Assembly: GCF_004769525.1 (NCBI RefSeq)
Contig: NZ_RQFT01000012.1
Coordinates: 660,081 to 724,080 of the forward strand
Source: Leptospira bouyouniensis
Lineage (GTDB): Bacteria > Spirochaetota > Leptospiria > Leptospirales > Leptospiraceae
Length of the DNA: 64,000 bases
Direction: 5' to 3'
Shown: positions 30,538 to 38,931 of the stretch, piece after piece
How positions within the stretch are numbered: the stretch's first letter is position 1
Layout of the letters: every line of letters begins with the position of its first letter
Program-made: the position numbers and the translations under genes
Notes under the pieces: generated by a model
Seen by the model: only the letters and a program-made list of their open reading frames with translations
The model's database searches: none
Told to the model about the DNA's origin: nothing

Positions 30538-30553
30538 TCACCAATTCTGGTGA
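30538..30553. promoter_or_regulatory. Site 1 of a 16-bp palindrome shared by three promoters' regions
   Basis: TCACCAATTCTGGTGA is an imperfect 7-2-7 palindrome 83 bp before the lipoprotein start at 30636. Two further copies lie near 34212 and 34246, upstream of the kinase and another lipoprotein. The 7-2-7 layout is typical of NarL/LuxR-type response regulators, one of which is encoded between the copies. Confidence 0.5.
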
Positions 30554-30635
30554 TAGAAACTCTGGTTTTTTTGGCAAAAAATAATTTACAATGATTTTGA
30601 TTATGGTAATAACTCTTAAGTTGAGTTTATATACG

Positions 30636-31628
30636 ATGTCACATTACAAATACATTCCATACTTCCTAATTTGCCTTTTTCTAAATTGTATTACTTTTTA
30701 TGAACGAATTCCCTCTGGATCATCTGATAAACAAAAAGTAACATCCACAATCAAATTCCAATCCCAGGAACCGAAACCATTCTCCTATGAAAAGGACATA
30801 CCTCTTTTGCCAGGTGAAACCATAGGAGGTTTAAAATATGATCCAAATGCAGATTTTTTTAAAATTAACATAGAAGAAAAAAGAAAATATAAAACTAACA
30901 ACTCACCTTTTTTATGTTTAATCAGCATCCTTACGATTACTTTGGTTCCCTGTTATTACGATGCAGTGGAAACGATTCAATTTTCAGTAACAAGTCCCTA
31001 TTTTTTTGAAAAACGAAAACCAATTGAACAAGAGATTCGAAAAAGAGAATATGCCTGGCTCCCTCTATTTTTAGTGATTCCTTTTATGGGAGACAAATCA
31101 CCAGATGATGGCAATCTATTGGCTTTAAAAGAAGCTGAAGTAAAATTATTAAATGAATATTCTAAGATGGAATCGGAAATTGAAGAAACAAAAAAGAAAT
31201 TAAAACCTTTAATTAAAAATCCTAAGAAATATGCTATTATATTGAATGATTTTGCTACAACTGATTTTAGTAATCAAAGTTATTCTTTTAATATTGGAAC
31301 TGGAAAAGACATTATCATTCAAATCTTTAATAATTCTTTTAAGACGATAACGAAAATGAAATACCATTTGGCCGCTACGAATAGTTTTTTTAAATCACCG
31401 AATGAGGTTTCTGAAGTTATTGTCAATGAAGAAACAATATTTCCAGGTGGATTTAGTAAAAATATATTTTACGCAAATCGGAATCCTAGGCCAAACTCAT
31501 TGTATTTGTTTATGGATAAAATAGAAATTGAATATGATGATGGTTCTTACGAAGTGATTTCTAAATCAGCGATCAATCAAATCAAAGTCATTTCTTCTCC
31601 TAGGCTTATCGATGAACTATTTAAATAA
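30636..31628 (+). CDS. Putative lipoprotein of unknown function
   Basis: About 330 residues. The chosen ATG gives a short signal (MSHYKYIPYFLICLFLNC) ending in a lipobox-like LFLNC; the frame can start further upstream at 30591. A second hydrophobic stretch (FLCLISILTITLVPCYYD) lies near residue 90, and a charged helical stretch (KEAEVKLLNEYSKMESEIEE) near 170 could form a coiled coil. The C-terminal part is beta-rich. I do not recognise it. A palindrome shared with the two-component operon lies upstream, so I infer control by that system. Confidence 0.65.
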   Translation: MSHYKYIPYFLICLFLNCITFYERIPSGSSDKQKVTSTIKFQSQEPKPFSYEKDIPLLPGETIGGLKYDPNADFFKINIEEKRKYKTNNSPFLCLISILTITLVPCYYDAVETIQFSVTSPYFFEKRKPIEQEIRKREYAWLPLFLVIPFMGDKSPDDGNLLALKEAEVKLLNEYSKMESEIEETKKKLKPLIKNPKKYAIILNDFATTDFSNQSYSFNIGTGKDIIIQIFNNSFKTITKMKYHLAATNSFFKSPNEVSEVIVNEETIFPGGFSKNIFYANRNPRPNSLYLFMDKIEIEYDDGSYEVISKSAINQIKVISSPRLIDELFK

Positions 31629-31664
31629 TGTATGTTTGATACTGATTTTTATAAGGAAAATTCA

Positions 31665-32303
31665 TTATTCAATATAACCAAGTTTTCTAGCCCTTTCGAT
31701 TAACTGTACTCGATTGCGTACCCTTAATTTTCGATAAACATTTTTAAGGTGCGTATTTAAGGTATTATCACTTATTTCTAATCGAAGTCCAGCCTGGTGA
31801 ATTGATAAACCTGAAGCAATTTCAATTAAAACCTGTTTTTCTCTATTCGTAAGTTCAAATTCCGGTTTTTCGAAAGGTGTACGGAATGCATGGATCATAC
31901 GTAATGCGATTGTTGGTGTGATCATTGCACCTCCTGTCAAAATCGTTGTGACAATATGATTTAAATCGGATAATTCGGATTTTAGCAAATAACCTAAAGC
32001 TCCGGCTCTTAGGGCAGCAAATATTGTTTCTTCTGAATCAGCGACTGTCAAGGCTGCTGTTTTTAAATTTGGATTTTCTTCTGATAGAATTCGTATTAAT
32101 TCGATACCATCCATTTTAGGCAAACGAATATCCACAAAGAGTATATCAAGTTTCACTTGATTTGAATTTTCTAAATAATCTTCTGCAGTTGACCAGGTAA
32201 AGAATTGAATCTCCTGATCCATTTCTTTCGTTTTGATTTCAAATGAAGTTTGGAACTCGGATTGGTTCTCTACAAGTCCCAAAAAAATTTTTTTATGTTT
32301 CAT
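31665..32303 (-). CDS. Two-component response regulator, NarL/LuxR type
   Basis: A 212-residue regulator. The receiver domain has the phospho-acceptor Asp58 in ILFVDIRLPKMDG and the Lys of YLLKSEL. The N-terminal acidic pair is reduced (LVENQ in place of DD), which may alter Mg binding. The C-terminal LuxR HTH runs from LTNREKQVLIEIASGLS to NTHLKNVYRKLRVRNR. I chose the ATG at 32303. The kinase stop codon ends at 32305, so the two genes are translationally linked. The three 16-bp palindromes around this locus are its likely binding sites, which is inference from layout. Confidence 0.92.
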   Translation of the reverse strand: MKHKKIFLGLVENQSEFQTSFEIKTKEMDQEIQFFTWSTAEDYLENSNQVKLDILFVDIRLPKMDGIELIRILSEENPNLKTAALTVADSEETIFAALRAGALGYLLKSELSDLNHIVTTILTGGAMITPTIALRMIHAFRTPFEKPEFELTNREKQVLIEIASGLSIHQAGLRLEISDNTLNTHLKNVYRKLRVRNRVQLIERARKLGYIE

Positions 32304-32304
32304 G

Positions 32305-34170
32305 TTAGTTTCGTAAATTTGGGATTGGGATAAAAAAATGGATTGTATAATGATTATTTTCATTGTTTTCAGTCCATCTTGCGTTTAATGATTCTAGTCT
32401 TCGTTGTATCGATCGAGTACCGATTGAGAATTCCCCACTATTTTTGAAATTGGAATCAACATCCATTTTTACATTTAATCCATTTTCATCTAAATCAAAA
32501 TTCCAATACGTTGCATTCGAACCATATTTCAGATCATTTGTCGCAATTTCGACTGTAATCGCATATAGATTACGTTTTAATTCTTCATTATCAATTTTTT
32601 GTAATTGAATTCTTGTATGTTCATTTGTTTCAAATCTCAATTCTCTTTTGGTTCTTGCATACCTTCGAGTCAAATTCAATTGTAATCCATACATAAAATC
32701 TTCCGTCATAATTCGAAAATCATCATTATCGTAAATTGTATCTCGAAAACTCTGAAAACAATTCTTTACATCCATTTTTAAAAAATCAATGTCTGCTTCC
32801 GTTAATGTTTGGTTTGGTTTTAAATATTCGATTCGAATGCTAAGGTCAGTTAATTTTGCTCCTAAATGATCATGCAAATCTGACAGTATCCTTTCTCTTT
32901 CAGTCGAGAACGAAAGTTCAAGTCGTAAATTTCGGCGTCTTTCATTTAAAATTTCTAGATCTGCTTGATTTTTTTCAACTCTCAGTTTCTCAGTGTGGAG
33001 AGATAAAACATATGCTTGGGAAATTAAAAAGATGATAAATCCAGGAACTTCGATAAAATGGAATCCTCTTAAAATATTTCTTTCGATTAAAATTTCAATT
33101 AATACAATAATCGCTAAAAATATAAAGAAAAGGAATACAACTTTTGCACCTTTGTCTCCTAATTTAATTTGTTTGATTAGTAATCGAGTTAAATCAAAAA
33201 CAGCTGCACCAATTAATAAATAAACTGGAACAGGAATATTTGCAAATATGATTGGATCAGAAAAAACGACCAATATAGCCAAAGAAATGAAGATTACATT
33301 TAATGATTTTGAGAATATACTTTGAGGTTCTTTTGTGTAAGAAACTCGAATAAAATGATAAAAGAAGGGTAGTAAGGCTAAAAAATTTAGGAATTCTATT
33401 TTTTGCCAATAAATCCAAGAAATGGAAGGAAATATTTCAACTAAGTATTGTTCATTGATAAGTAAGGGACGTAAGCTAAGATTCAAACAAAAAATGCCGA
33501 AAAAAAGAAATGGTTTATCTTTTCTAAAAATCAAATAGGCAATTAAATGATAAAGTCCTAACATAAATGCTGCACCAGATAAAAAAACTGACTCTGCAAT
33601 TCCTTTCTCACGGTACGCTTTGATGGCACTATATTCTCCAATCCTTAAGGAAGACGGAATTCCTCCTCTTGGAAAATGAAAATTAGCAACTTCAATCGAT
33701 AATCTTATTTCTTGATTTTCGGTTTGTAATCCTACAACATTGCGGTCAAATGATGGAATGGTTGCCTCTTTGGAATTGCCAACTAGACCACTTTTAGCGA
33801 TTAATCTCTCATTCGCATAAACATTATAGGAAGAATACATCTCAGGAATATGTAATGCTAAAGGGACTTTTGGTACATTGATCATTTTTAATTGATAGAC
33901 ACCATACCCATCTCCAACAAATCCCGGGTCGTTGTTCCATAACGATGGCATTTGAACGTAAAATTTTGAATTTGGCTCTATTTGATCGATCCTTTGATTA
34001 TGGTAGAACTCCCATTCACCATTTAAGGAAATTATCGATTGTGTGAAGTTTCCATTGAAATCTATTATTCCTTTGATTGCTACTGGATTAGTATCGTAAC
34101 AATTTGTATCAAATAAAATGAATAAGATGGCGATCAGATACTTCACAGTATGTAAATTCCAGCATGTCAT
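32305..34170 (-). CDS. 7TMR-DISM sensor histidine kinase, HisKA_3 type
   Basis: A 621-residue membrane kinase. A signal-like segment (YLIAILFILF) is followed by an extracytoplasmic carbohydrate-binding-like 7TMR-DISMED2 domain (LNGEWEFYHNQ, about 45-180). Seven TM helices span about 195-390. A coiled segment leads to the HisKA_3 motif ERERILSDLHDHLGAKL with His433. The ATPase has an N-box (ATNDLKYGSNA), but the G1 box normally reading DxGxG is replaced by DVDSNFKNSG, so nucleotide binding may be atypical. It is upstream of and coupled to the response regulator gene. Confidence 0.88.
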   Translation of the reverse strand: MTCWNLHTVKYLIAILFILFDTNCYDTNPVAIKGIIDFNGNFTQSIISLNGEWEFYHNQRIDQIEPNSKFYVQMPSLWNNDPGFVGDGYGVYQLKMINVPKVPLALHIPEMYSSYNVYANERLIAKSGLVGNSKEATIPSFDRNVVGLQTENQEIRLSIEVANFHFPRGGIPSSLRIGEYSAIKAYREKGIAESVFLSGAAFMLGLYHLIAYLIFRKDKPFLFFGIFCLNLSLRPLLINEQYLVEIFPSISWIYWQKIEFLNFLALLPFFYHFIRVSYTKEPQSIFSKSLNVIFISLAILVVFSDPIIFANIPVPVYLLIGAAVFDLTRLLIKQIKLGDKGAKVVFLFFIFLAIIVLIEILIERNILRGFHFIEVPGFIIFLISQAYVLSLHTEKLRVEKNQADLEILNERRRNLRLELSFSTERERILSDLHDHLGAKLTDLSIRIEYLKPNQTLTEADIDFLKMDVKNCFQSFRDTIYDNDDFRIMTEDFMYGLQLNLTRRYARTKRELRFETNEHTRIQLQKIDNEELKRNLYAITVEIATNDLKYGSNATYWNFDLDENGLNVKMDVDSNFKNSGEFSIGTRSIQRRLESLNARWTENNENNHYTIHFFIPIPNLRN

Positions 34171-34209
34171 TCATTCTTTGTCTATAAATAGTTTATCATA
34201 ATATTGAGG

Positions 34210-34238
34210 TCTCACCAATTCTTGTGAGATTTTTTTTG
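34210..34238 (+). terminator. Hairpin and T-run upstream of the lipoprotein gene (attenuator or overlap with operator)
   Basis: TCTCAC and GTGAGA form a 6-bp stem with an 8-nt loop followed by eight T residues. No rightward gene precedes it, so it is either an attenuator in the leader of the gene at 34316 or simply a consequence of the palindromic operator that it contains. Confidence 0.35.
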
Positions 34239-34261
34239 TTCAAGATCACCAAAACTGGCGA
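34212..34261. promoter_or_regulatory. Sites 2 and 3 of the 16-bp palindrome, 34 bp apart
   Basis: TCACCAATTCTTGTGA (34212-34227) and TCACCAAAACTGGCGA (34246-34261) share the left half TCACCAA exactly with site 1 at 30538. They lie between the divergent kinase (start 34170) and lipoprotein (start 34316) genes, so they could regulate both and give autoregulation. A related half site, TCACAAG, lies at 34271-34277. Confidence 0.5.
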
Positions 34262-34315
34262 TTGTGTGAATCACAAGTTTCGATTAGACTGTTGCCAGTC
34301 TATTAGAGGTTTAAA

Positions 34316-34951
34316 ATGTATCGTTTATTTAAAATAACCAATTTGTTATACTTCTGTGTTTTTGCATCATTGGTTTCGAGTTGTGCATCGTTATCTGAGC
34401 TCAGTGATATGGAAGTTGAGAAACGGTTAGAAAATTGTAAAACGTTAGGAATGCCTGAAATCCCATGCCGTGAAGTGGCAAATGAATTTGGTAGAAGAAA
34501 ACAGGCAGAATATAAACGAGAAAAAGAAGAGGAAAATAAAGCTGATCAAAAGATCCAAGAAGAAAAGGATTTAAAGTCCATTGAAATGGCAAAAACAATT
34601 AAACTTCCACCGGCAGGAATGGTGGATCCAAATTTATCGAAATTAATGTTGGAAGCTTACGCTACCGCTTTTTCTGAAGAAAAATTGACAAGTCTACGTG
34701 CTGTTATTGTTTCAAAATCTTTTGTTCCAATTCGTCATGAAATTAGTGGAATCATAATTGCGAGGGGATTTGGTGGAGTTGTCGCTATGAAAAGGCCAAA
34801 TGGAGAATGTTTTGTTGCATCGACTTATTACGAACAAGATTACGACGGACAAAAATATACGAATGTTCATTTCAAAAGGTATTCGACTGCATGGCCACCA
34901 GAAAGTACAAAATACCAACAATTAATTGAATGTAGTAATGTGTATAAGTAA
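34316..34951 (+). CDS. Putative lipoprotein of unknown function
   Basis: A 211-residue protein with a signal ending in LVSSC (Cys near 23). Residues about 55-95 are highly charged (EYKREKEEENKADQKIQEEK), a probable coiled coil. The C-terminal 110 residues look globular and end with a GGVVAMKRPNGECFVAS block. There are two further Cys pairs (NCKTLGMPEIPC), likely disulfide-bonded. No family is recognised. It is divergent from the sensor kinase and shares its operator region, so I infer co-regulation. A terminator follows. Confidence 0.7.
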   Translation: MYRLFKITNLLYFCVFASLVSSCASLSELSDMEVEKRLENCKTLGMPEIPCREVANEFGRRKQAEYKREKEEENKADQKIQEEKDLKSIEMAKTIKLPPAGMVDPNLSKLMLEAYATAFSEEKLTSLRAVIVSKSFVPIRHEISGIIIARGFGGVVAMKRPNGECFVASTYYEQDYDGQKYTNVHFKRYSTAWPPESTKYQQLIECSNVYK

Positions 34952-35029
34952 TGCTTACAAAATCATAATGATCAATCGTTTTTGATTCAATTGAATTCAG
35001 ATATCAATCAATATTTCTTTTTCCACTCT

Positions 35030-35058
35030 TGCCTTTCATTCAAAAAGGCATTTTTTTT
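35030..35058 (+). terminator. Intrinsic terminator
   Basis: TGCCTTT pairs with AAAGGCA across a 7-nt loop, followed by eight T residues. It lies downstream of the lipoprotein gene and before the RDD gene. Confidence 0.75.
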
Positions 35059-35119
35059 ATTGTATTGATATTTGGATTCTTTGATTGTTTCCTATCCATT
35101 AGATGGACGGATCAATCAT

Positions 35120-35596
35120 ATGAGTCAGTATCAAAATTATAATATACCTTATGGCGTAACTCTGGCAACACCAGTAAAGAGGTTTTTGGCGGCAATCATT
35201 GACATAGGTATTATTTATGGGAGTGGAATTTTTGTTTTGTTAATCATGTTTTTAGTGGATCTTTGGATTCAGTCAGAGAATCAGATCAGTCTCCTTTATC
35301 TTTTTTGCATATGTTTAGCTTTTATACTATTTCCTTTCGTGTTCAATATGTATTTGTTGGAAAAATATGGACAATCAATGGGAAAAAAAATAATAAAAAT
35401 CAAAATTATTGATGAATCAGGTGCAATGATTTCAACCGATCGATTGATTATGTTGAGACATATTTTACCTGCTATTTTATTCAACATTCCTATCTTGGGA
35501 TTTATATTTTTTTTACTAGATAGTGTTTTAATTTTTTCAAAAACAAGGCAGTGTTTGCATGATCGTTTTGCAAAAACAATCGTGATCAATTGTTAG
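35120..35596 (+). CDS. RDD-family membrane protein
   Basis: A 158-residue protein from the chosen ATG. The RDD signature TPVKRFLAAIIDIGII opens the domain, and three hydrophobic helices follow (GIFVLLIMFLV, LYLFCICLAFILFPFVF, LFNIPILGFIFFLLDSVL). A polar YGQSMGKKIIKIKIID loop and a terminal CLHDRFAKTIVI are typical. The family's role is poorly defined; some members are transport-related. A TTG start at 35072 is possible but adds no conserved residues. It is the last ordinary gene before the accessory block. Confidence 0.85.
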   Translation: MSQYQNYNIPYGVTLATPVKRFLAAIIDIGIIYGSGIFVLLIMFLVDLWIQSENQISLLYLFCICLAFILFPFVFNMYLLEKYGQSMGKKIIKIKIIDESGAMISTDRLIMLRHILPAILFNIPILGFIFFLLDSVLIFSKTRQCLHDRFAKTIVINC

Positions 35597-35676
35597 TCGC
35601 AATCATCAAAAAGTTTATAATCATTGATTGGAATCAGAAAAAATTCATTTCTCGAATTAGTTATGTTAGATGTTAG

Positions 35677-37407
35677 TTGATTTTGGAATTTTTAACTGGT
35701 GGGGACTTCTCACCATCCCCCACAAAATCCGCTTCACCCAACCTCAAAAACCCAAAATCAAGTCCAACTAAGGAACAAAGCGATAATCGACAAGGAGAGC
35801 GTTCTAACTGTGTAAAGATAAATGAAAGGCTCGCTTCTTCATGCGAAGATACTGACAAAATAAAAAAAAGAACGCACAATATATTATCTGATCCTAAGCT
35901 AAATCAGTTCTTCAAATTAAAAACGCTCACAATCCTTAACGCTCTCTATCCTAAGTCCTGTGGATGCTCTAAACCTAATCTAGTTTATCTCAAAGTGAAG
36001 GGTAGGGAATCCATCGCTAGGTGTTCCTCATGCCATAAAATGGTCTCTCTCACAGCCAATACTCCATTCCAGGGATACAAATCGAATCTAGCCTACATAA
36101 GCTTCATCATTTGGGACATGGTGAATCAGTACCCTAAGATCATGACATCAATGGAGATCAGTCGTAAGTTAAACCTATCCTATAAGACCAGCTTCTACTT
36201 AAAAAAAAGGCTCCAAATTATCTTCTCACAGCTCAATGATAACCTTAAGAAGAATCTATACGAGGAGCTTAAAAACCCTGTAGAATCAGATAAAAAACCT
36301 ATAGCTGTAGCAGATAGCGTTTGTTTATTTTCCGCTTCATTGAGGGCAAATAAATTCAGAAGTAGAAGATACAAAACAGGAACAGCTTCTATCTATTTGA
36401 GTAACTCACTTGGAGGAGAACAGAAGGGAGTATTAGTTCACACTGTAGGGATTAATCACGGAATGAGTTTCTACAAATCGATTCCACTTAATAATCAAGA
36501 ATACCTAGGGAAGGACTTAGATGATAAGATTCCTAAGAATGTAACTCTCTACACTGATGAAGGATATACATTTATCTGGGATAGACCTAACCACAAAATG
36601 GTCAATCATTCTCGCAAGAGTAATGATCCAAGATATAACTTAAGCCGTGAAAGGTGGGTGACTAGGGAAGGTGTGAGTTCTAACGGAGCTGAAGCAAGGA
36701 ATAATATCTTAAAGCAATCCTTCAGAAGCTATGGATATGTAAGTCCCAAATATTCTCAGCTCTACCTCGACGAAATAAGCTTCTTAGGGAATATAAGGTT
36801 TGTTCCTGAATTGAGAAGTTTACTGAGTTTGGGTGAAGTGAATTTTGTGGGTTTAGGTAATAAGAGCTATTCGCAAGAAAACCTAACGCATAACATCAAA
36901 AAATACCTCTATCGACCACTAACGCTAGAAGAAAGGAAGCTTGAAAGTCGATCCTCATTAATCAATTACTTGGATTCTGAGAAGCTAGATAATTTATCTA
37001 AGGCTCTTAAAGAAGCTATTCAGGATAATAATCAATTCTGGAGTCAAAGCTACATTGAGAACCATAAGAGAAGGAATGAGTCCAAATATAATCTGATCGC
37101 TAGAAAGGTTTGGGTTCTCTTGGAAACGAGAAAATGGACAACTTTAGATGATCTCGTTAAGACTTCAGGCTATGGAAGGTTAGAGGTTCTCTTCATCCTT
37201 AAGAAGTGGGTTAACGTAGGCTTAATAAATATGTCCAAAACTAGTGATAGATATATGGATACTTATCGTATCTACAAAAAATCAAACGAGCTTTATTACC
37301 TTCTTTATACAGAGGCTAAAGAGCAAATCAAAACCAATTGGAAACAATTTAATAAAAAATTATTCAAAACCAAAAAATATAGGAGCAACCGAAAATATGG
37401 GAACTAA
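35677..37407 (+). CDS. IS1595-like DDE transposase with a long C-terminal extension
   Basis: Up to 576 residues. A zinc ribbon (CGCSKP...CSSCHKM, about 88-120) precedes an ISXO2-type catalytic domain: first Asp in AVADSVCLF (about 212), second in LYTDEGYTFI (about 290), and Glu in SSNGAEARNNILKQ (about 335), followed by YVSPKYSQLYLDEISF, the hallmark C-terminal block of this family. About 190 extra residues follow, helical, with a winged-helix-like DDLVKTSGYGRLEVLFILKK; usual family members end near the LDE block. The only start codons are TTG at 35677 or 35683, and the first 50 residues are low in complexity. It overlaps the next gene by 11 bp. Confidence 0.75.
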   Translation: MILEFLTGGDFSPSPTKSASPNLKNPKSSPTKEQSDNRQGERSNCVKINERLASSCEDTDKIKKRTHNILSDPKLNQFFKLKTLTILNALYPKSCGCSKPNLVYLKVKGRESIARCSSCHKMVSLTANTPFQGYKSNLAYISFIIWDMVNQYPKIMTSMEISRKLNLSYKTSFYLKKRLQIIFSQLNDNLKKNLYEELKNPVESDKKPIAVADSVCLFSASLRANKFRSRRYKTGTASIYLSNSLGGEQKGVLVHTVGINHGMSFYKSIPLNNQEYLGKDLDDKIPKNVTLYTDEGYTFIWDRPNHKMVNHSRKSNDPRYNLSRERWVTREGVSSNGAEARNNILKQSFRSYGYVSPKYSQLYLDEISFLGNIRFVPELRSLLSLGEVNFVGLGNKSYSQENLTHNIKKYLYRPLTLEERKLESRSSLINYLDSEKLDNLSKALKEAIQDNNQFWSQSYIENHKRRNESKYNLIARKVWVLLETRKWTTLDDLVKTSGYGRLEVLFILKKWVNVGLINMSKTSDRYMDTYRIYKKSNELYYLLYTEAKEQIKTNWKQFNKKLFKTKKYRSNRKYGN

Positions 37408-37660
37408 ACAGGATTTTAGATTTAACATCTCTGACTTCAGAGAAATTCTTAGGGAACAAGAAGGTAGATGTTATGTAACGGGAAGGGAACTAACAGGATC
37501 TAACTGTGATGCAGAATTGAAAATCCCTTTAACTCAGAATGGAAAAGTAGAGAAAGAGAACGTCTGTTTGATTCTGGATTCGATTCGAGAGCTTAAGAGA
37601 TATCATACTCTTGAAGAGATAGTAGAGATTGCAAGGGATATAATTAAACTTCATGGATAA
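37397..37660 (+). CDS. HNH-endonuclease-like small protein lacking the catalytic histidine
   Basis: An 87-residue protein. The layout REQEGRCYVTGRELTG, then KIPLTQNGKVEKENVCLILDSI, then HTLEEIVEIARDI mirrors the phage-type HNH domain, in which the middle block reads DHIxPLSxGGxxxxxN. Here the Asp-His pair is replaced by Glu-Leu (AELKIPL), so metal-dependent nicking is unlikely unless other residues substitute. AGGAG lies 11 bp before the ATG. It overlaps the transposase end by 11 bp and the next gene by 8 bp, which implies a coupled three-gene unit. Confidence 0.6.
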   Translation: MGTKQDFRFNISDFREILREQEGRCYVTGRELTGSNCDAELKIPLTQNGKVEKENVCLILDSIRELKRYHTLEEIVEIARDIIKLHG

Positions 37661-38213
37661 GGAATTTAATTCTGTAACGGTTAAGAGAATCTGTGATAAT
37701 TTTTCCAAGAGGATTAATGTCAGATTGCTTAGGGGTAATAACAAGTCAGTTACTTCGATGAAGCTGAAATCACAGATGGTAACTGAACGCTTGAATAATA
37801 TGGTTATTCGGAGTCATAGAGATATTTCGAATGATTTCCTCAATAGTCAGATTAAGAAGTTCAATACTTATTACTGTTCTGATCCTTGGGTAAAGACCGA
37901 GCTACTTATCGTGGATAAATTGAATCTTAACCAGTTCTATATCGATCCTAGACGGGTTAATGAAGATATCTCGTTTTCTCGCTTTAAGAAAATTCAGGAG
38001 CGAGTGAATCACTATAAGGTAACTTCCAAGAATGAAAGGACATGGGAGAAGTCATTCAGGAATTTCCGAATCAGGTTTAATAATATGGGAGTAGAGGAGA
38101 CTATCCCTTTAGCCATGGACTATCGGTTAGCCGATCTAGTCCAGGATATGAATTTAAAATGGAGGAACGCTTATGACATAGCCCATATTTTGAAAAAAAA
38201 ATTACTTTATTAG
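37653..38213 (+). CDS. Unknown protein, third gene of the IS1595-like unit
   Basis: A 186-residue basic protein, mainly helical by eye, with no signal or TM segment. Many Arg, Lys and Asn residues and segments such as MVIRSHRDISNDFLNSQIKK suggest nucleic-acid contact. I do not recognise the family. Its start overlaps the HNH-like gene by 8 bp, so it is part of the same transcript. It is probably an accessory of the transposase or cargo. Confidence 0.6.
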   Translation: MDKEFNSVTVKRICDNFSKRINVRLLRGNNKSVTSMKLKSQMVTERLNNMVIRSHRDISNDFLNSQIKKFNTYYCSDPWVKTELLIVDKLNLNQFYIDPRRVNEDISFSRFKKIQERVNHYKVTSKNERTWEKSFRNFRIRFNNMGVEETIPLAMDYRLADLVQDMNLKWRNAYDIAHILKKKLLY

Positions 38214-38253
38214 AAATTTAGATATTTATCTTTTATAGAATTAGAGGTACAAA

Positions 38254-38496
38254 ATGAAGTTTAGTATAGGAAATCGAAATTTTGAAATTGAGGAATTCTT
38301 TGAGGGTTTAGATTATATTATAGTTGCAAAAGAAAATGGAATAGAGATTCAAAGAGGTTCGGTTGAATGGACGGCTCTTGAATCTGCTAACAGTAAACAT
38401 GTCATTAGTAGTTTTAGCAGTGATGAATTAAAAGAAATAATGCGAAAAAGACTCCAGGAATTAATAGCAGAAAAAATATCACTTGGAGCCTTATAA
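38254..38496 (+). CDS. Small unknown protein
   Basis: An 80-residue acidic protein with a good ribosome-binding site (AGAGG) before its ATG. It reads as a beta hairpin (KFSIGNRNFEIEEFFEGLDYIIVAKENG is the N-terminal half, in outline) followed by a C-terminal helix (SDELKEIMRKRLQELIAEK). No family recognised. It lies in a run of four small same-strand genes behind the transposon-like unit. Confidence 0.5.
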   Translation: MKFSIGNRNFEIEEFFEGLDYIIVAKENGIEIQRGSVEWTALESANSKHVISSFSSDELKEIMRKRLQELIAEKISLGAL

Positions 38497-38542
38497 CTTC
38501 CTATAATCCACATAATGTCTCGTTAAGTCTCTTTTGAAAGGC

Positions 38543-38570
38543 TTGACAATATTGTTAGGTGAAGTATAAT
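38543..38570 (+). promoter_or_regulatory. Consensus sigma70-type promoter
   Basis: TTGACA (38543-38548) and TATAAT (38565-38570) are both perfect matches, 16 bp apart, and end 22 bp before the ATG of the gene at 38593. This is the best-looking promoter in the window. Confidence 0.75.
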
Positions 38571-38592
38571 CATAGGTTTTAAGAGGTTTGTA

Positions 38593-38931
38593 ATGTTAGA
38601 TGAAAATCTTATAAAATTAGAGTTCGAAGAAATTGATCCAACAGAACTTTATCATCATGGAGATATCATTGATTACTATGATGATATTTCTCTAGGTAAG
38701 ATTAGCTTAAAGGTTATTAATATGGTTTACCTACCAGTTTCCATAAGAAATAAATTAGAGAACAGATATTCAAAAGGAACAGATTTTGTTTTTCCGTTTG
38801 ATTTAAATAATAAATTAGTAATAGCTTTGATCGATGGAAATAAAACTATATTGACTGCAACTAAGGTTAATTATATTGCATTTAAGAAGTATCTTGAATC
38901 AATTCACGAAAATTTAATGTTAAATGGTTGA
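38593..38931 (+). CDS. Small unknown protein behind a strong promoter
   Basis: A 112-residue acidic protein with no signal or TM segment. It starts at an ATG preceded by AAGAGG, and a consensus promoter lies just upstream, so it should be well expressed. Segments such as ELYHHGDIIDYYDDISLG and FVFPFDLNNKLVIALIDG suggest a compact alpha/beta fold. Unknown family. Its 3' end overlaps the next gene by 8 bp, which points to a two-gene operon; the pairing of a small acidic and a small Cys-containing protein is noted without assigning a toxin-antitoxin role. Confidence 0.55.
   Translation: MLDENLIKLEFEEIDPTELYHHGDIIDYYDDISLGKISLKVINMVYLPVSIRNKLENRYSKGTDFVFPFDLNNKLVIALIDGNKTILTATKVNYIAFKKYLESIHENLMLNG

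Larger units (their letters stand above)
35677..38213 (+). mobile_element. Putative transposable unit: IS1595-like transposase plus two overlapping passenger genes
   Basis: Three genes overlap head to tail (11 bp and 8 bp), face the same way, and share a codon style (more AGG, CTA, CTC and TCC) that differs from the AT-richer genes on both sides. A hairpin lies at 35700-35724. No matching terminal inverted repeats or target duplication could be located, so the limits are those of the genes only. Confidence 0.4.
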
